The notes under the pieces are model-generated. The model was not told the origin of the DNA. It made no database searches and saw only the letters and a list, made by a program, of their open reading frames with translations. The position numbers and the translations under genes are program-made. 64,000 bases of DNA from Hippophae tibetana (lineage: Eukaryota; Streptophyta; Magnoliopsida; Rosales; Elaeagnaceae), in the NCBI GenBank assembly GCA_037013495.1, contig CM072801.1:22161501-22225500 (forward strand). Reading direction: 5' to 3'. Each line of letters opens with the position of its first letter. Position 1 is the first letter of the stretch. Shown here one piece after another: positions 47,497 through 59,600 of this stretch.

Positions 47497-48866
47497 CATG
47501 GATCAATTGAGAGGTATAAAGCAAGATTGGTGGCTCGGGGATTCACTCAAACATTCGAAGTGGATTACAAAGAAACATTTTCACCTGTTGCAAAAATGAA
47601 CATAGTAAGAGTGCTACTGTCTGTGGCTGTAAACAAGGGGTGGTCTATGTACCAAATGGATGCGAAGAATGCATTCTTGCATGGTGATCTCAAAGAAGAA
47701 GTCTATATGAAATTGCCACCTAGGCATCCTCAAAGCAATGAACTTGATTTAGTGTGCAAATTGTACAAATCCATTTATGGTTTGAAACAGTCCCCACGAG
47801 CTTGGTATGCCAAGCTAAGCTCAGTTCTCACTAGTGTTGGTTTCAAAAGCAGCAATGCCGATTCCTCACTATTTGTTCGCACAGGAGCTATGGGCAAATT
47901 GGTTGTACTGATTTATGTAGATGATCTGATAATTACAAGTGATAATGCTGACGAGATTTTCAACCTCAAACAGTCCCTCAGACAAAGGTTTACAATTAAA
48001 GACCTTGGGATATTGAAGTACTTTCTTGGTATAGAAATGGCAACCTCGCACAAGGGACTCTTTCTTAACCAAAGGAAATATGTCCTAGATTTGCTTAAGG
48101 AATCTAACATGAGCGGTGCTAAATCAGCCATTACCCCTCTTGACAGCAAGCTCAAACCTAGCTTGAAGAGCATGCCACTCATGGATATAAGTTATTACCA
48201 ACGACTTGTTGGCAAGTTGATCTACCTAACAATCACCAGACCTGACATCACATATTCTGTAAGTATTGTGAGCCAATTCATGCACTCCCCGACACTTGAG
48301 CATTTGACCCTTGTTAAAAGGATCTTACGCTACTTAAAAGGATCAGTGGGTCGTGGTATTATCATGAAGAAGAATGACAACACACAAATCATGGGGTATT
48401 ATGATGCTGATTAGGCAGGGAATGCAATTGATCGCAAGTCCACCACTGGCTACTGTACATTGGTCGGTGGAAACTTGGTCACATAGAAGAGTAAGAAGCA
48501 AACTGTCATTGCCAGATCAAGTGCCGAAGCAGAGTATCGTGCAATGGCTTCAACTGCGTGTGAGTTGATATGGCTTAAAGGTCTTCTGTGTGATTTAGGT
48601 GTTCCTACAACTCTTCCTATGTCCTTATTTTGTGACAATCAGGCAGCTATGCATATAGCATCAAACCCAGTGTTTCACGAGAGGACGAAACACATTGAAG
48701 TTGATTGTCATTACGTTCGTGAACAAGTTCAATCACAGGTGATTCAGACACATTATACAAGAAGCTTCGACCAATTGGCTGACATCTTCACCAAGCCCTT
48801 GGCTTCTCATCAATTTCAACGACTTTTGTCCAAGCTTGGATCCATAAACCTTCTGGATCCAGCTTG
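47497..48866 (+). pseudogene. Copia reverse transcriptase-RNase H, near-intact
   Basis: It is in one frame from YKARLVARGFTQTFEVDYKE to the end. RT shows DAKNAFLHGDL, YGLKQSPRAWY and the catalytic LIYVDDLIITS; RNase H shows [12 protein letters not shown] and [20 protein letters not shown], ending LLDPA. Two in-frame TAG codons (48412-48414 and about 48484) replace the tryptophans of the usual DADWAG and TWKSKKQ motifs. Both are TGG-to-TAG changes. Apart from these the frame is unbroken, making it the youngest-looking pol in the window. The upstream 115 codons of the same open stretch are LTR and LINE DNA, not protein-coding. Confidence 0.85.
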
Positions 48867-48874
48867 AGGGGGAG

Positions 48875-49183
48875 TATTGGATATTAGTCATTAATTCAAG
48901 GAATAAAACAAGGACCTTAATTCAAGGAATAAAACAAGGAGCTTAATTCAAGGAGTAAAACAAGGAATCCTTAATTCAAGGAGTAAAACAAGGAATCCTT
49001 AATTCAAGGAGTAAAACAAGGAATGCTTAATTCAAGGAGTAAATCAAGGAATGCTTAATTTAAAGAGTAATTGAATGAGTAAAATTTCCTTATAAATAGC
49101 TATACAATTGTAATGAAAACATGAAGAAAATAATAAAAACTAGAGAACTCTTTTGTGTAGAGCTATTTCTTGTTTTTTCAACA
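48875..49183 (+). repeat. 3' LTR with internal ~29-bp tandem repeats
   Basis: 309 bp, starting TATTGGATATTAG (TG changed to TA) and ending TTTTTCAACA. From about 48890 to 49060 a unit like TTAATTCAAGGAGTAAAACA plus 6-9 bp is repeated about six times. TATAAATAG lies near 49091. Confidence 0.78.
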
Positions 49184-49644
49184 ACTCATGTAATCAATGT
49201 TCTGATCAATTTTCCTAATTCTCAAAACTTGTGATATTCCGTTTTGTAACCCTTTAGTAGCATTCTTTGAAAAACAAATTCCAGATTTAAAAAGATATGG
49301 AGCCTGACCCGAGATCCTCCTGTACTTTTTCAATATATTTGGCATGACTCCTACTTCTTGCTCAAGCTTTACAAAAAAGTAATGCATCATCTGCATAAAA
49401 TAAGTATCTAATGGGTGTTGCTTGTCTTGCTATCTTTAGACCATGTATAAGATCATTAGTTTTTGCATGTGCAGATAGTTTTGCAAGGCTTCAGCTGTAA
49501 TAATGAACAAGTAAGGAGAAATATGATATCTTTGTCTTAACCCCCCTTGACGGCACAACTTTACCATATTTAGATCCATTTAGCATAATAGAATAAGAAA
49601 TTGAGGAAAGACATTGAGGAGAACATTATAATATACAACAACTC

Positions 49645-50445
49645 TACAAGGTCAACCAAAAGCAAGAGAAACTATAAAAAGATCAAAGAATTGAAAAAAA
49701 TGTGTGGATCTTTTATGAAGTTCGCATATATATAAGACATGACATATACATGTACCAATCACATCGAAGTAAACGTTGCAACGTATTAAGAAGATACATA
49801 TGTAAAAACATAATCTAGACTTGAGGTCGACCACTTTATGGTTCGCTCTTATAACCGACCTTCTAATGCCTAAAGTTACTATATAGAGGTAGGGATACCC
49901 TATGAGTATTGTTATGAGTACGAGCACAAACTATACCTTATAAGGTTAACACGTCTGATGGTTTAGATTGTTTGTGTATCGGGCTCTAAGCGATCCATAT
50001 GTTTAAACAATATATATTTATAAAACTAAAACTAAATGAGATATAATTAATAGTTACAAAATATTACATAATTTTTTATACTCCATTATCTCAACGGTTG
50101 AGATTTAAATGAATAATTTTATCTCAATACCTTATAAATCTCAAACATTGAGTTAGAAGAATATAAAAAGTTGTTTAATAAACTAGTATCATTGATCATT
50201 TTTTAAATTAAATTTATCTATATATGCGATTTTAATCCTCCACCATAAGTGATCAAATTTTAGGAACAATAACAACATATTTATATAATTGCTTGAAATA
50301 TAATATAGAATTCAATTCCAGAACAACTCAATAACGCAATGCAATGCTTGTTAATTAATCTCCCCTCTTAACATAGAGTAAAAAAACAAGAATTGAATTG
50401 AACTATTAAGAAAATAAAACAGAGAGGATCAATATACAAACAAGG
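49645..50445. other. Intergenic DNA
   Basis: No supported gene. The right edge is the 3' flank of the membrane protein gene. Confidence 0.5.
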
Positions 50446-50450
50446 TCAGT

Positions 50451-51274
50451 TCAGACCTTATGATGATCATCATCTACAAAGTTGTTATCTAAGTTCCCAC
50501 CTACCCTTGTCCCGGAAAACAAAAACATCCCAATCCATATAAGACCCTTAACAACTCTCACAATCCCAATAGTAATAGTCAAATAATACAACCACCACCC
50601 AACAAAGTCAGCCATTCCAATACCAACCAAAGACTCAATCTCATCCTTCAATTTCCAACACCACAAACTCCCTAAACTTGCAGCCAAAGCCAATCTTTGA
50701 ACCCACCTTTCCTTTCTAACGACACCAAAAACAGTGTCGTCCACAACTGGTTTCACCACCATTCTAAACCAATGAACCATTGTCTCATGTAAACCCAAGA
50801 AAAATATTACCCTACTCATCAAACTTCTCTCAGGACCAAAATTAGTATCTTCACGAACACTAACTCCACTAACAATGCTTCCGTCAATTCCCAAACCAAC
50901 ACAGACTTGTAAAATACAGAGGAAAATCCAAGCCGTGTGTAAATTTGGGCGGAAACTTGAGCTTGGAGGCTCAATTATGATAGCAATTTTGCCTGTTAAG
51001 CCATGAACAAGAGTAGCTATGCTAATAATATAAACAACACCATAAAGAAGAGCTGGGTTTGTGTATATAAAAAGATCCCAAATGAAAGAGGTTCTGAATT
51101 TAGATTTGAGGCTATGCTTATGATATAACGAGCACGTAAAATCCTGGCAAGGAGGAGAAATGAGAGAGGGAATAACAAAGCAAGAAGGGTTGTTATGAAG
51201 AGGTGAAATGGTTCTCTTACAAGATTTGAATTCAAGAGCTTTTCGGTTCTTGGTTGGAAATTTTGAAAGCCCAT
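50451..51274 (-). CDS. Plant-specific multi-pass membrane protein, frameshifted
   Basis: I recognise this as an uncharacterised plant transmembrane protein family. The first part starts MGFQNFQPRTEK (51274) and has a hydrophobic segment LFITTLLALLFPLSFLLLAR. The second part, in a different frame, includes TNPALLYGVVYIISIATLVHG, HTAWIFLCILQVCVGLGIDG (about 50890-51060), SRVIFFLGLHETMVHW, VVKPVVDDTVFG, WVQRLALAASLG and ADFVGWWLYYLTITIGIVRV. The family reads through both parts, so one base appears to be missing near 51085-51110. The gap is too short for an intron. Four or five membrane spans are likely. It could be a sequencing error or a real null allele. No function can be given. Confidence 0.65.
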
Positions 51275-51309
51275 TTGTTTGTTTGTTTTAGCAAAAATGA
51301 GGATCATTT

Positions 51310-52282
51310 GTACTGTTAAGGATCTCTATATTATATGTTTTATTTAGATGAATAAAGAGGGATATAAAGTGGTAGTCACGTCCCTTGTTAGATTGCTTAA
51401 CATTAAGACATGGTATTTTATTTTATTTTATTAATTCCCTACGTGAATTATTTATTTTTCATAGAATTTGATTATGTTAATATTTTAACATCCACGAGTT
51501 AGGTGTTTATTATAATTATGTGTATGTGAACGAATAGCATGTAATGGATGAAGAATTTGAAGTATGATATTGATAGCAGCTCAGAGAAGTACGCTTCCTT
51601 CGAGTTAATCCATTAACCGGACTTAGAGTTGTAAATAGAGTTATTACATTCCCTCGTTCTTTTTTTTCCGGTGCATAAACAATTATTGGTTTTAATTTTA
51701 TATAAAAAAATATATTTATTTCTTACTATATTAAAAAAAAATTATATTATAAAAAAACAAACATATATTTTTATTTTTGAGTTATGTGTTCAATTAAATC
51801 TATTTTATTTAATAATTAATAGTTTAAAGTTATCACATCATATTTAAATTTTATTTCATATAAATAGTAGTTTTAATATATCTCACTTTAAACATATTAT
51901 CTTATTATTTTCTTTCTTTTAATCTTGTTTTATTCAAAATAAATGAAATATTATTTAAGATGAGATGTGTTAGTTTACCGGAGACTAATCACACATCTCA
52001 TCTTAAATTAGCGTATTATTTTATTATAAATTAAATTAATATATATTTTTAAATCAATTATTATATATTCAAATATATTTACATTTATATTTTAAAAAAA
52101 ATTAATTAATTAAAAAATATATAACTAACTTTAAAAAATAATATATTTAGGTATTTCATTTCAGACTTTTTTTTCATTTTTAAACTTATAATATAAATTT
52201 TTATAGTTAATAAACTTATAATAACCTATCCAAAAAGTAATAAAATTTTATATATTTTCATTAAAATTAGCGTCATCCATCC

Positions 52283-52350
<68 letters not shown>

Positions 52351-53060
52351 AGCCAGAGCATTTAAATCATACTATTTATACCTATCCATTAGTCATCTAA
52401 TCCACTGTATAAAACACGAAATTTTTTATATATTACAATCATCTCATTATTCATTGGATCTGATTATGTATACTACATTATACTGTATCACGTTACTTGT
52501 CATCATTTGTGATAAATAAAATTTTCTATTAGATGCAGTTTGAATTTACACGTCATGTGCAACTGTGCAAGTGGTTTGGAGGTTCTTTGGATCCCTTGCT
52601 AGTTCATTTCCAACTCCTACTGACACCATTACAGACTACAATCCACACGCTCGTTTTGTAACTCTTGTACTATATTATATCTATTTAAAAAATGAAAGAA
52701 ATGTTTTGCATCTCATAAAATATTCTCTTACCTTCCAGAAACGAGGATAACAAAATGCCACAAGTTAATGATAATTACAATATTATTAGTATCAAAAAAA
52801 GCTGCACGTTACAGAAACTGCTCAATCTCTACCATTATAATTCTACGTGGAGTTGGAAAGCAAAAAAATATTTATTCCTTCACCAAACCCAAATCACATG
52901 CCCTTCTATCTTAATCTTTGTCTTATTAAGATGATCATGACAAATCATTTAAAAAGCCACCTAAGTTTCTAAGAGGGTTAATATTTAGAAATCATAAAAC
53001 AAAGATTAAGATAAGATGTAACATAGAAGATCCGACGCCCATCTCAAGGCTTAGGACTAA
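51310..53060. other. Intergenic AT-rich DNA with a microsatellite
   Basis: No gene recognised. It carries a compound microsatellite (CT)n(AT)n at about 52284-52347. The part left of the membrane protein gene start (51275-51500) should be its promoter. Confidence 0.55.
52284..52347. repeat. (CT)n(AT)n compound microsatellite
   Basis: About 17 TC/CT units (52284-52318) run directly into about 14 AT units (to 52347). Confidence 0.95.
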
Positions 53061-53124
53061 AGTTGAAAGTTAAAGACTAGCAGCAATGCTTCAGAGCTGA
53101 GGCAAGATTATTGACAGCAATGCA

Positions 53125-55515
53125 TTAACAAGTAGTTCCAGGCTGCATCTTTTCCCGAACTGCCTTGTAGCACTGTAAGCTGCAAAGAGGAAGCTTTGAC
53201 TTGGAATCCCGATACTTGTACGGATTGGTACATGAAGGACCCGCGCAGCTTTCCCGTGGAGGAGGATAACTGAACCACCATGCAGACAAAGGGGTTTAGA
53301 AAAACAACACACAAATACAAATATTACTTCATTTTGCAGGAGAATGTAAAATTACCTGCAGGGTTTGGAATCAAAGATACTGGGTAAGCCCATTTCTTTG
53401 GGGAATATTACCACATTCCCAGAAGGACCCATTACCCATCTGACTGTGTTTGACGCATGCATCAATGCATTAGCAGCTTTCTCCTAAGCACAGAAGACAT
53501 ATTACATTGTAAGCCGGAGGAAGGAAACAAGTAGCAAATAGTAATAATATCTTCTCTCTTCCAGTGATCATCAAACTATAATATACCTGTGCCAATTCTT
53601 CTTGGCGCTTCTTCATTTTCTCTTCCCTCTTCTTTCTGCTAGAATCTTGACCAAGTATTTTTCTAATAGCTTCAGCCTACAAAAATAAATTCAATATAAG
53701 TTGTTTGCTAGCCCATGACAGCTCCAAAACAATTGAAGGAAGAAATAAAAGCAACAAACCTCTGATTCCCTAGCAGCCTTTTCCACTTGCATTCTCCGTC
53801 TCTGGGCAGCCTCAGATTTCTTCAGCTGTTGCTCCAATTCTGAAAGCTGTTCCTTTTGCTCTATAAAAACCACCAAAAGAAAACATGTAACCCAACATTT
53901 CCTCTGAGAATTCAAAGAAAAAAACTTGGTGAAAACGAAGATATAAAAACATACTTCTTGGTGGGGCAGGTGGTAAACCATTTGGAAACTCAATTAATCT
54001 TGTACCAGGAGCTGAGGCATCTTTGCTGGATTGAAGGGCACGTTGACGCGTTGTTAAAGTCATTTCCCGTTTCCCATCAATCAATGAATCGTCAATTTCC
54101 TTCATCTGCTTCTTCTTCTTCCTACCATCAAGCTCACCATCAGATATCGAATCCTCCTCTTTCTCAAAATCGGTGTCCCCTGAAACCCTCCCTGATCTGG
54201 AATTCTTTTTACCATCCCTAACTGATCTTGATGCAACAACATTTTCAGAATTAGAAACTGCTGAGAGTTTTTTGTGTTTCTTGCTTGATTCTTCATCATC
54301 TTTTCTATACCCTGCAGCTGCTTTTGACGTTTTGAGTTTTTCCAGGTAGCGGATCTCATCATCCTCATCCTCGTCACCAAAGTCCCCAAGAAGTACACGT
54401 CTCTTAGGAGCTCGCTTGCTCTTACGAGCCGGTTCACATTTGTCCCCTTCCTTGACAGAGGTATTCTTTCCAGACATCTTCCCCATTAAAGAATCATCCT
54501 TTCCAAGAGTACTACCACGTCTAGAGAAATCCTTCCAAGGAATTCCTTGCAAGCCACTCTTCTTATCTAAAGAGAAATGGTTGTCATCTGCATGCCCCTG
54601 TAATAAAAGTAATTCCATTAGTGAAAATGTTGTGCCAGATTGATATAATAAATAAAGCATTTACTATGGATCAACTAGCTCCATGTTACAGCAACAAAAT
54701 TGCAGCTAGATTATACATGTATAAATGCACTAATGTAGTGTACAGAATCAACTAGCACAGGGTTTATAACCCCCCCAAAAAAAATTTATTAAATGGTTCA
54801 ACGATGGCGGTATCAATTCTATCAACAACAAAAAAATGACGGCGGTATCAAGCTGAATGCTAACAGTAAATACCTTAAGATTATGCTTCTGTCGCGATTT
54901 GGAGGTATCAGATGAGTGAGAACTCTTAGTAGAAGGGCCACTAGAGACAATGACACCATTGGATGTAGAGTTAGTTTGAATTGTACGTGTAACACCACCA
55001 ACCTTGAGCTTAACCTTTTTAAGCTTATTTTCATTTCCGAAGCCATCTAACAGGGTTCCTAGATGCCTAGAGCTTGAACTATCACCATTTTGTTCACCGT
55101 ATAGATCTGCACTATTTGATTCTGATTCAAACACATCCTTCGACATACTTGTGCTTTTCCAATTAGCTGGAGCAAGGACACCTTCACTAGAACGTTTGTT
55201 ATTGAATCCGTTTTGTCCAGGCTCATTGTTGTAAAATAAATCAAGTCCCACATCCTTCCTATCCCTTTTACGGGGCCTTTCACCCTCAAAACTGGCAGAA
55301 GAATTGTCTCTGGGTCCATGCTCTAGACCAGAATTTTCATCACTATAAACCTTGTTACCCTCATCAGAGAGTGGTGTGGATGATCGGGGTGATTGATCAT
55401 GAGTTTCAACATAAGATAGTGAGTCGGGCCGAGGTCGGCGGAAAGTCTGGCTCCTCTTCTTCTTCACAGCACTGACAATACTATCAAATCTATTTGTACC
55501 ACCAAAGTCTTCCAT
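53125..55515 (-). CDS. INO80 chromatin-remodelling complex subunit B-like (PAPA-1 domain, HIT zinc finger)
   Basis: Six coding exons on the minus strand, all with GT-AG borders and compatible phases: 54874-55515, 53955-54597, 53760-53860, 53587-53676, 53356-53483, 53125-53269. They give 582 residues. The long N-terminal half is charged and serine-rich, with basic patches (RKRDRK, KRAPKRR), consistent with a nuclear protein. The PAPA-1-like region covers about residues 400-492 (RQRALQSSKDAS, IEFPNGLPPAPPRKQKEQL, a coiled-coil stretch, and KILGQDSSRKKREEKMKKRQ). A C-terminal HIT-type zinc finger uses C543, C548, C564 and C568 (CAGPSC...CSLQC) and ends at C582. In yeast the relative Ies2 stimulates the INO80 nucleosome-sliding ATPase. 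The role here is inferred from the family. Confidence 0.93.
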
Positions 55516-56268
55516 AAGGGAAATTGTGTTATACCTCAGTTCTGGTCCCGCTGATACTTTTTCTTCTCAGTACGTCCCAGCAAATGGCTACAAACATGCA
55601 CAGCAAGCCATAGACAGAAAATGGGGAACATGAATAACAAATATGCAAATTAATGATATATCATATCGTTAGAGTAATAATGTAAGGTCGTCAGTCAGAG
55701 GCATTGTATTGTTTGCTAATGCATAAGAGAGAAATTTCAGAGCTTGAGAAAGGCCCAGGGTTAACTGAATGACTCTAACAGATCCAATGCAAAAACCAAA
55801 AAGCAAGAACATTCAAATCGTATCCAGTGAACCCTGAATATTTTAAGGGGTTAAGGAGAAAAACCCCAAGCAAAAAGAGGTGAATTTTTACAAACCCAAT
55901 TAAATCCCACACATAAATAAAACAATAAAAACCAAAAATCAAATTAAAGAACAAAGGAACAATCCCGCCATATCAAACCAACATCCACCAAAATGAAAAC
56001 TTAAGAAGTCACCACAATCCAACAATAGACTTGAAATAAAAAGTTATAGACAAATAGAAGAACAGAAAATACATATATCAAACCCTAAAACTAGAACCAG
56101 TTAAAGATTACCCAATTCCACCAACGATCATGCATAACCATGATCACACATTCAAAAACACAAGAAACCCAGAAATAATTTTAACCCCAAAAACCCAGAA
56201 TAAATATTGAACCGAAATACCCAAATAGAACAATTCCATAAACATTAGATAAAAACCAACCAGGTACC

Positions 56269-56530
56269 TTATTGTTCGACGAGAATTCGAGCACGAGAGG
56301 CAGCCGCACCCAGAGAAATCCAAAAACTTCTTCAAAGAAAGAAGTAAACAAGAGAGCCAAAGACGATACAAAATAGAAAAAGAAAAGCCAGAAAATTGTT
56401 GAAGAAGAGATTGAGACGAGAGCAAATATTACGGAACCGTACTGTTGGAGCGATAGTTGGCGAAGACGTGTGGGGATATAGATAGATTTAGATGCAGAGT
56501 TGGAGATTAGGGTTAGACGAGTATTGGGAA
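56269..56530 (-). other. 5' UTR exon of the INO80B-like gene
   Basis: A probable non-coding first exon ends at 56269/56268 with AATAAG|GTACCT. The intron runs to an acceptor TTTGTAG at 55589-55588, and the second exon carries the ATG at 55515. The upstream limit (about 56530) is a guess. Confidence 0.5.
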
Positions 56531-56699
56531 AAAATATGAGAATGAGAGAAAAAGAAAGGATGTGGAAGTGATAAAGGAAATGAGGACTAATAATCCCCTT
56601 CTGGTTCACCATGTTTTTGCTAATTCCACGCCACACCCAACAACAGACCCAAAAGCCCATGACCCTTCTGTGGTTCTTTTTGTTTTTTGTATTGAGTTT

Positions 56700-59600
56700 T
56701 TTTTTTCTTTTTTTTTTTTTGGGGGGTTTTAGATTAGCTTGATGTTTCCTATCTTGATTCGGTCACTCCCGCTAACTCGTTGAACCCACTCAGTAACTCT
56801 ATCTATCTCCGTTTCTCTTTCTTCGTGCTTTCCTTTTATTTTCTCTCCTCTTCTACTCACAATCATAATTACGCTGCAAATGTATGAGTAGTTTAAGAGT
56901 ATGCGCACTCCTAAGTTTACGTTAGTGCGACTCGCCTTTTTATTATTTTTTTATTTAACACAATTGGAAAGACACGTGTAGAGTTATATGTTATAACAAT
57001 TATATAATAACGAGTTTACAATTTTATATAAAAATGATAATTATACTATCTAAAAATAACGTATTATATTTTAGTTGATAAATTATTATATAAATATTAA
57101 TATATTTTTTCCTATAATTTAATATAATTATTTAAGTATTAAATATATAAAATATTTAATCATTTATAAAATTTAAACTAATTATAAAAATATTATTAAT
57201 AACAAATGACTATGCATTATATAAACTATACAATTTATTAAAAAATATTAATATATATTTTTATACAATATAATTTAACTAGAATATATATCATATATTT
57301 TGATATTATATGTAATTCAAATTTATTATAAAAATTATTATTGATTAAATTTTAATTTATCTATATTATTAATTATTATATTTGTTTATTATTTAACTAC
57401 CGAATAAACTTATAACAAAAAATACAAAAATTTGCTCATAGGATAAATTTTCAAAACACTTACCCTTCTAAGAATCAATATATGTTCTCATATAATCTTA
57501 TTTTACTATCTATTCATTTTTATTTATTTATTTTTAAATTATATTTAATAAAAAATTAATTATTTATATGTATTGATTATCTTTTAATAGGAGAATAAAA
57601 AATCAAAAATCATCTAAAATAATTGATTTGTAAAAGAGTTAATAAAAATTTTAATTATCGTTTAACATATAAATAAATTTAAAATTTATAAAGTATAAAT
57701 CAATGTAAATTTAAATAGAGAAATCAAAAGACAACAATATAATATTTTTTATTATTATAAAATTAAAAAAATAAGAATCTCCTAAATATAATAAATCTTA
57801 TTACAATACTAATAACAACAATAACTATTATAAAAAATAAAGTTTGAACCCGGACTATTTAACATCAAAAATAACATGTTCAAAATTAAGTTGATATGTA
57901 ATTCAATTATTTATCTATTTTTAAATATGATATAATACAATTATATATCTATTTTTAAATATGATATAATACAACTATATATCTATTAAACATAATACAA
58001 CTTTATGACATTTTTGAAACTTTTTAATTTCTCCCACATTATTAACATAAATTTTAGAGTTACACTCATTAAATAGAATATAAAAATCTCTCGTCCAAAT
58101 ATAAAAAATGGTCAAAAGTTTAGAGAACTTATAATGTCACGTTATCTTTAGTGAATATTGGATTTCAATAGTGGAGGGTAATTACAAACAACATTTTCTT
58201 TAATTAGTTCTCTTATATATTTGTTTGTATAGTTTTTTTCTTAGTTCTTTTTCTTTTGTTCATTGATTACATGTCTAAAATTCTTTATGTTATAAATCAA
58301 ATTTCTTCCTATCAATTGCAATCCAATTAATTCTATTTGATTTTTAATATGTATTTTATTTTCAGCTTATAATATTATGCATAAGATTATATTGATCAAA
58401 TAAAATTAATACTTTTGTTTTTTATATTTATTTGTTCCATAATACATAAAAAAAAATTCAAAAGTTTAAACTTTATATTAATTATGATGGGAAGCTTTAA
58501 AACCTCTTCATACCCATCATTTGTTTTAACATTTTCTTAATTGTTAGATATTTTCTTTAACTCTTTTTATAATTTTTTATTATAAAGGATACATATATGT
58601 AATTGAATATCACCAATAAAAAAAATTGATATCTAATGCATTACATATTCTTAATTGTTAGATATTTTCTTTAACTCTTTTTATAATTTTTTATTATAAA
58701 AGATACATATATGTAATTGAATATCATCAATAAAAAAATTGATATCTAATGCATTACATATTATTTGTTTATTCAATTTTTTTTATTAATGGATTTTTTA
58801 ACATCTATTTTAGTAAACTTTCATCTTATATTATAAATTACATATGGTGTTAGACTATAAGCTCATTGACTTCGTTTATTCAATTTATTTATATTTTTAT
58901 TGGGTTAAATTAATAAATTATTTTAATATAAATGAAATTTTATCATTTAAAATAAATTTTTATTTCAATCACAAATAATTATTTTTGAGTGAAATGTGCG
59001 TCTTGATGACTAATATTTGTAAAAGAGATCAGTCATTATTCAGGATATATTAAATATATTAAGTAAATATAATTATATCGGATTTAATTATATTATAATT
59101 ATTATGTATAATATTTGATGAAAATAATATAATTGTATAAAATTAATAATAAAATAATTTATATTTAAAATAATATTTAATTTATTATGTAGTTTTTTTA
59201 TCTATCAAAATAATTTTATTATAAAAATTTATTTAAATTAATATTTAATTTATTTATATATTTTCTTATATTTTAAAAATAAAAAATTATTTTTAACTAG
59301 AGATAAAAAAAATTAATATACATTTTTAAATTTAAAAGTTTAGAAAAGTTAAATAAAGTATTCAGTTTACCGCAACTCTCATGTTTGTTATATAATATTA
59401 ATGAAACTGATTGTATAATTTTTATACATTCATTGGATACTATGTATATTTGAAACTTTAATTCTAAAATCATGTGTCTATATTTTTTTCTTTTGACTTA
59501 CATTAAAAGAATTTTTTATTTTTAAAATATAAAAATAAATTAAATACTTATTTAAATATATTTTTTATAAAAAATTAGTTTGATATGTAAGAAAATTACA

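Larger units (their letters stand above)
47495..49183 (+). mobile_element. Copia element, 3' half (RT, RNase H, 3' LTR)
   Basis: A well-preserved 3' half of a Copia element inserted in the LINE. Its 5' LTR, gag, protease and integrase are absent; sequence begins abruptly at RT near 47495. A polypurine tract TTGAGGGGGAG precedes the 3' LTR (48875-49183), which ends TTTTTCAACA. No TSD could be checked because the 5' end is lost. Confidence 0.83.
42880..49640 (-). mobile_element. LINE (non-LTR retrotransposon) fragment, interrupted twice
   Basis: Minus-strand pieces of one LINE ORF2. RT with YLFYADDALLFCK lies near 49380-49400, then VGVMPNILKKYRRISGQAP (49178-49396). After the Copia insertion comes FHSLNQILLAKLGWN and TDSIIWKGIYGAIKKGN (47274-47490). 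After the composite element comes VGNGSS and LATKQPWILEAVNFLP (43840-44100), then a C-terminal RNase H-like part (KFNCVARYINKVGALAVVSR, 43101-43436). About 300 RT/connection residues are missing at the 47490/49183 junction. It is inactive. Confidence 0.75.

Noticed and set aside
56181..56660. 159-codon minus-strand frame
   Set aside because: It covers the 5' UTR exon and first intron of the INO80B-like gene, has no family resemblance and crosses a good splice donor.
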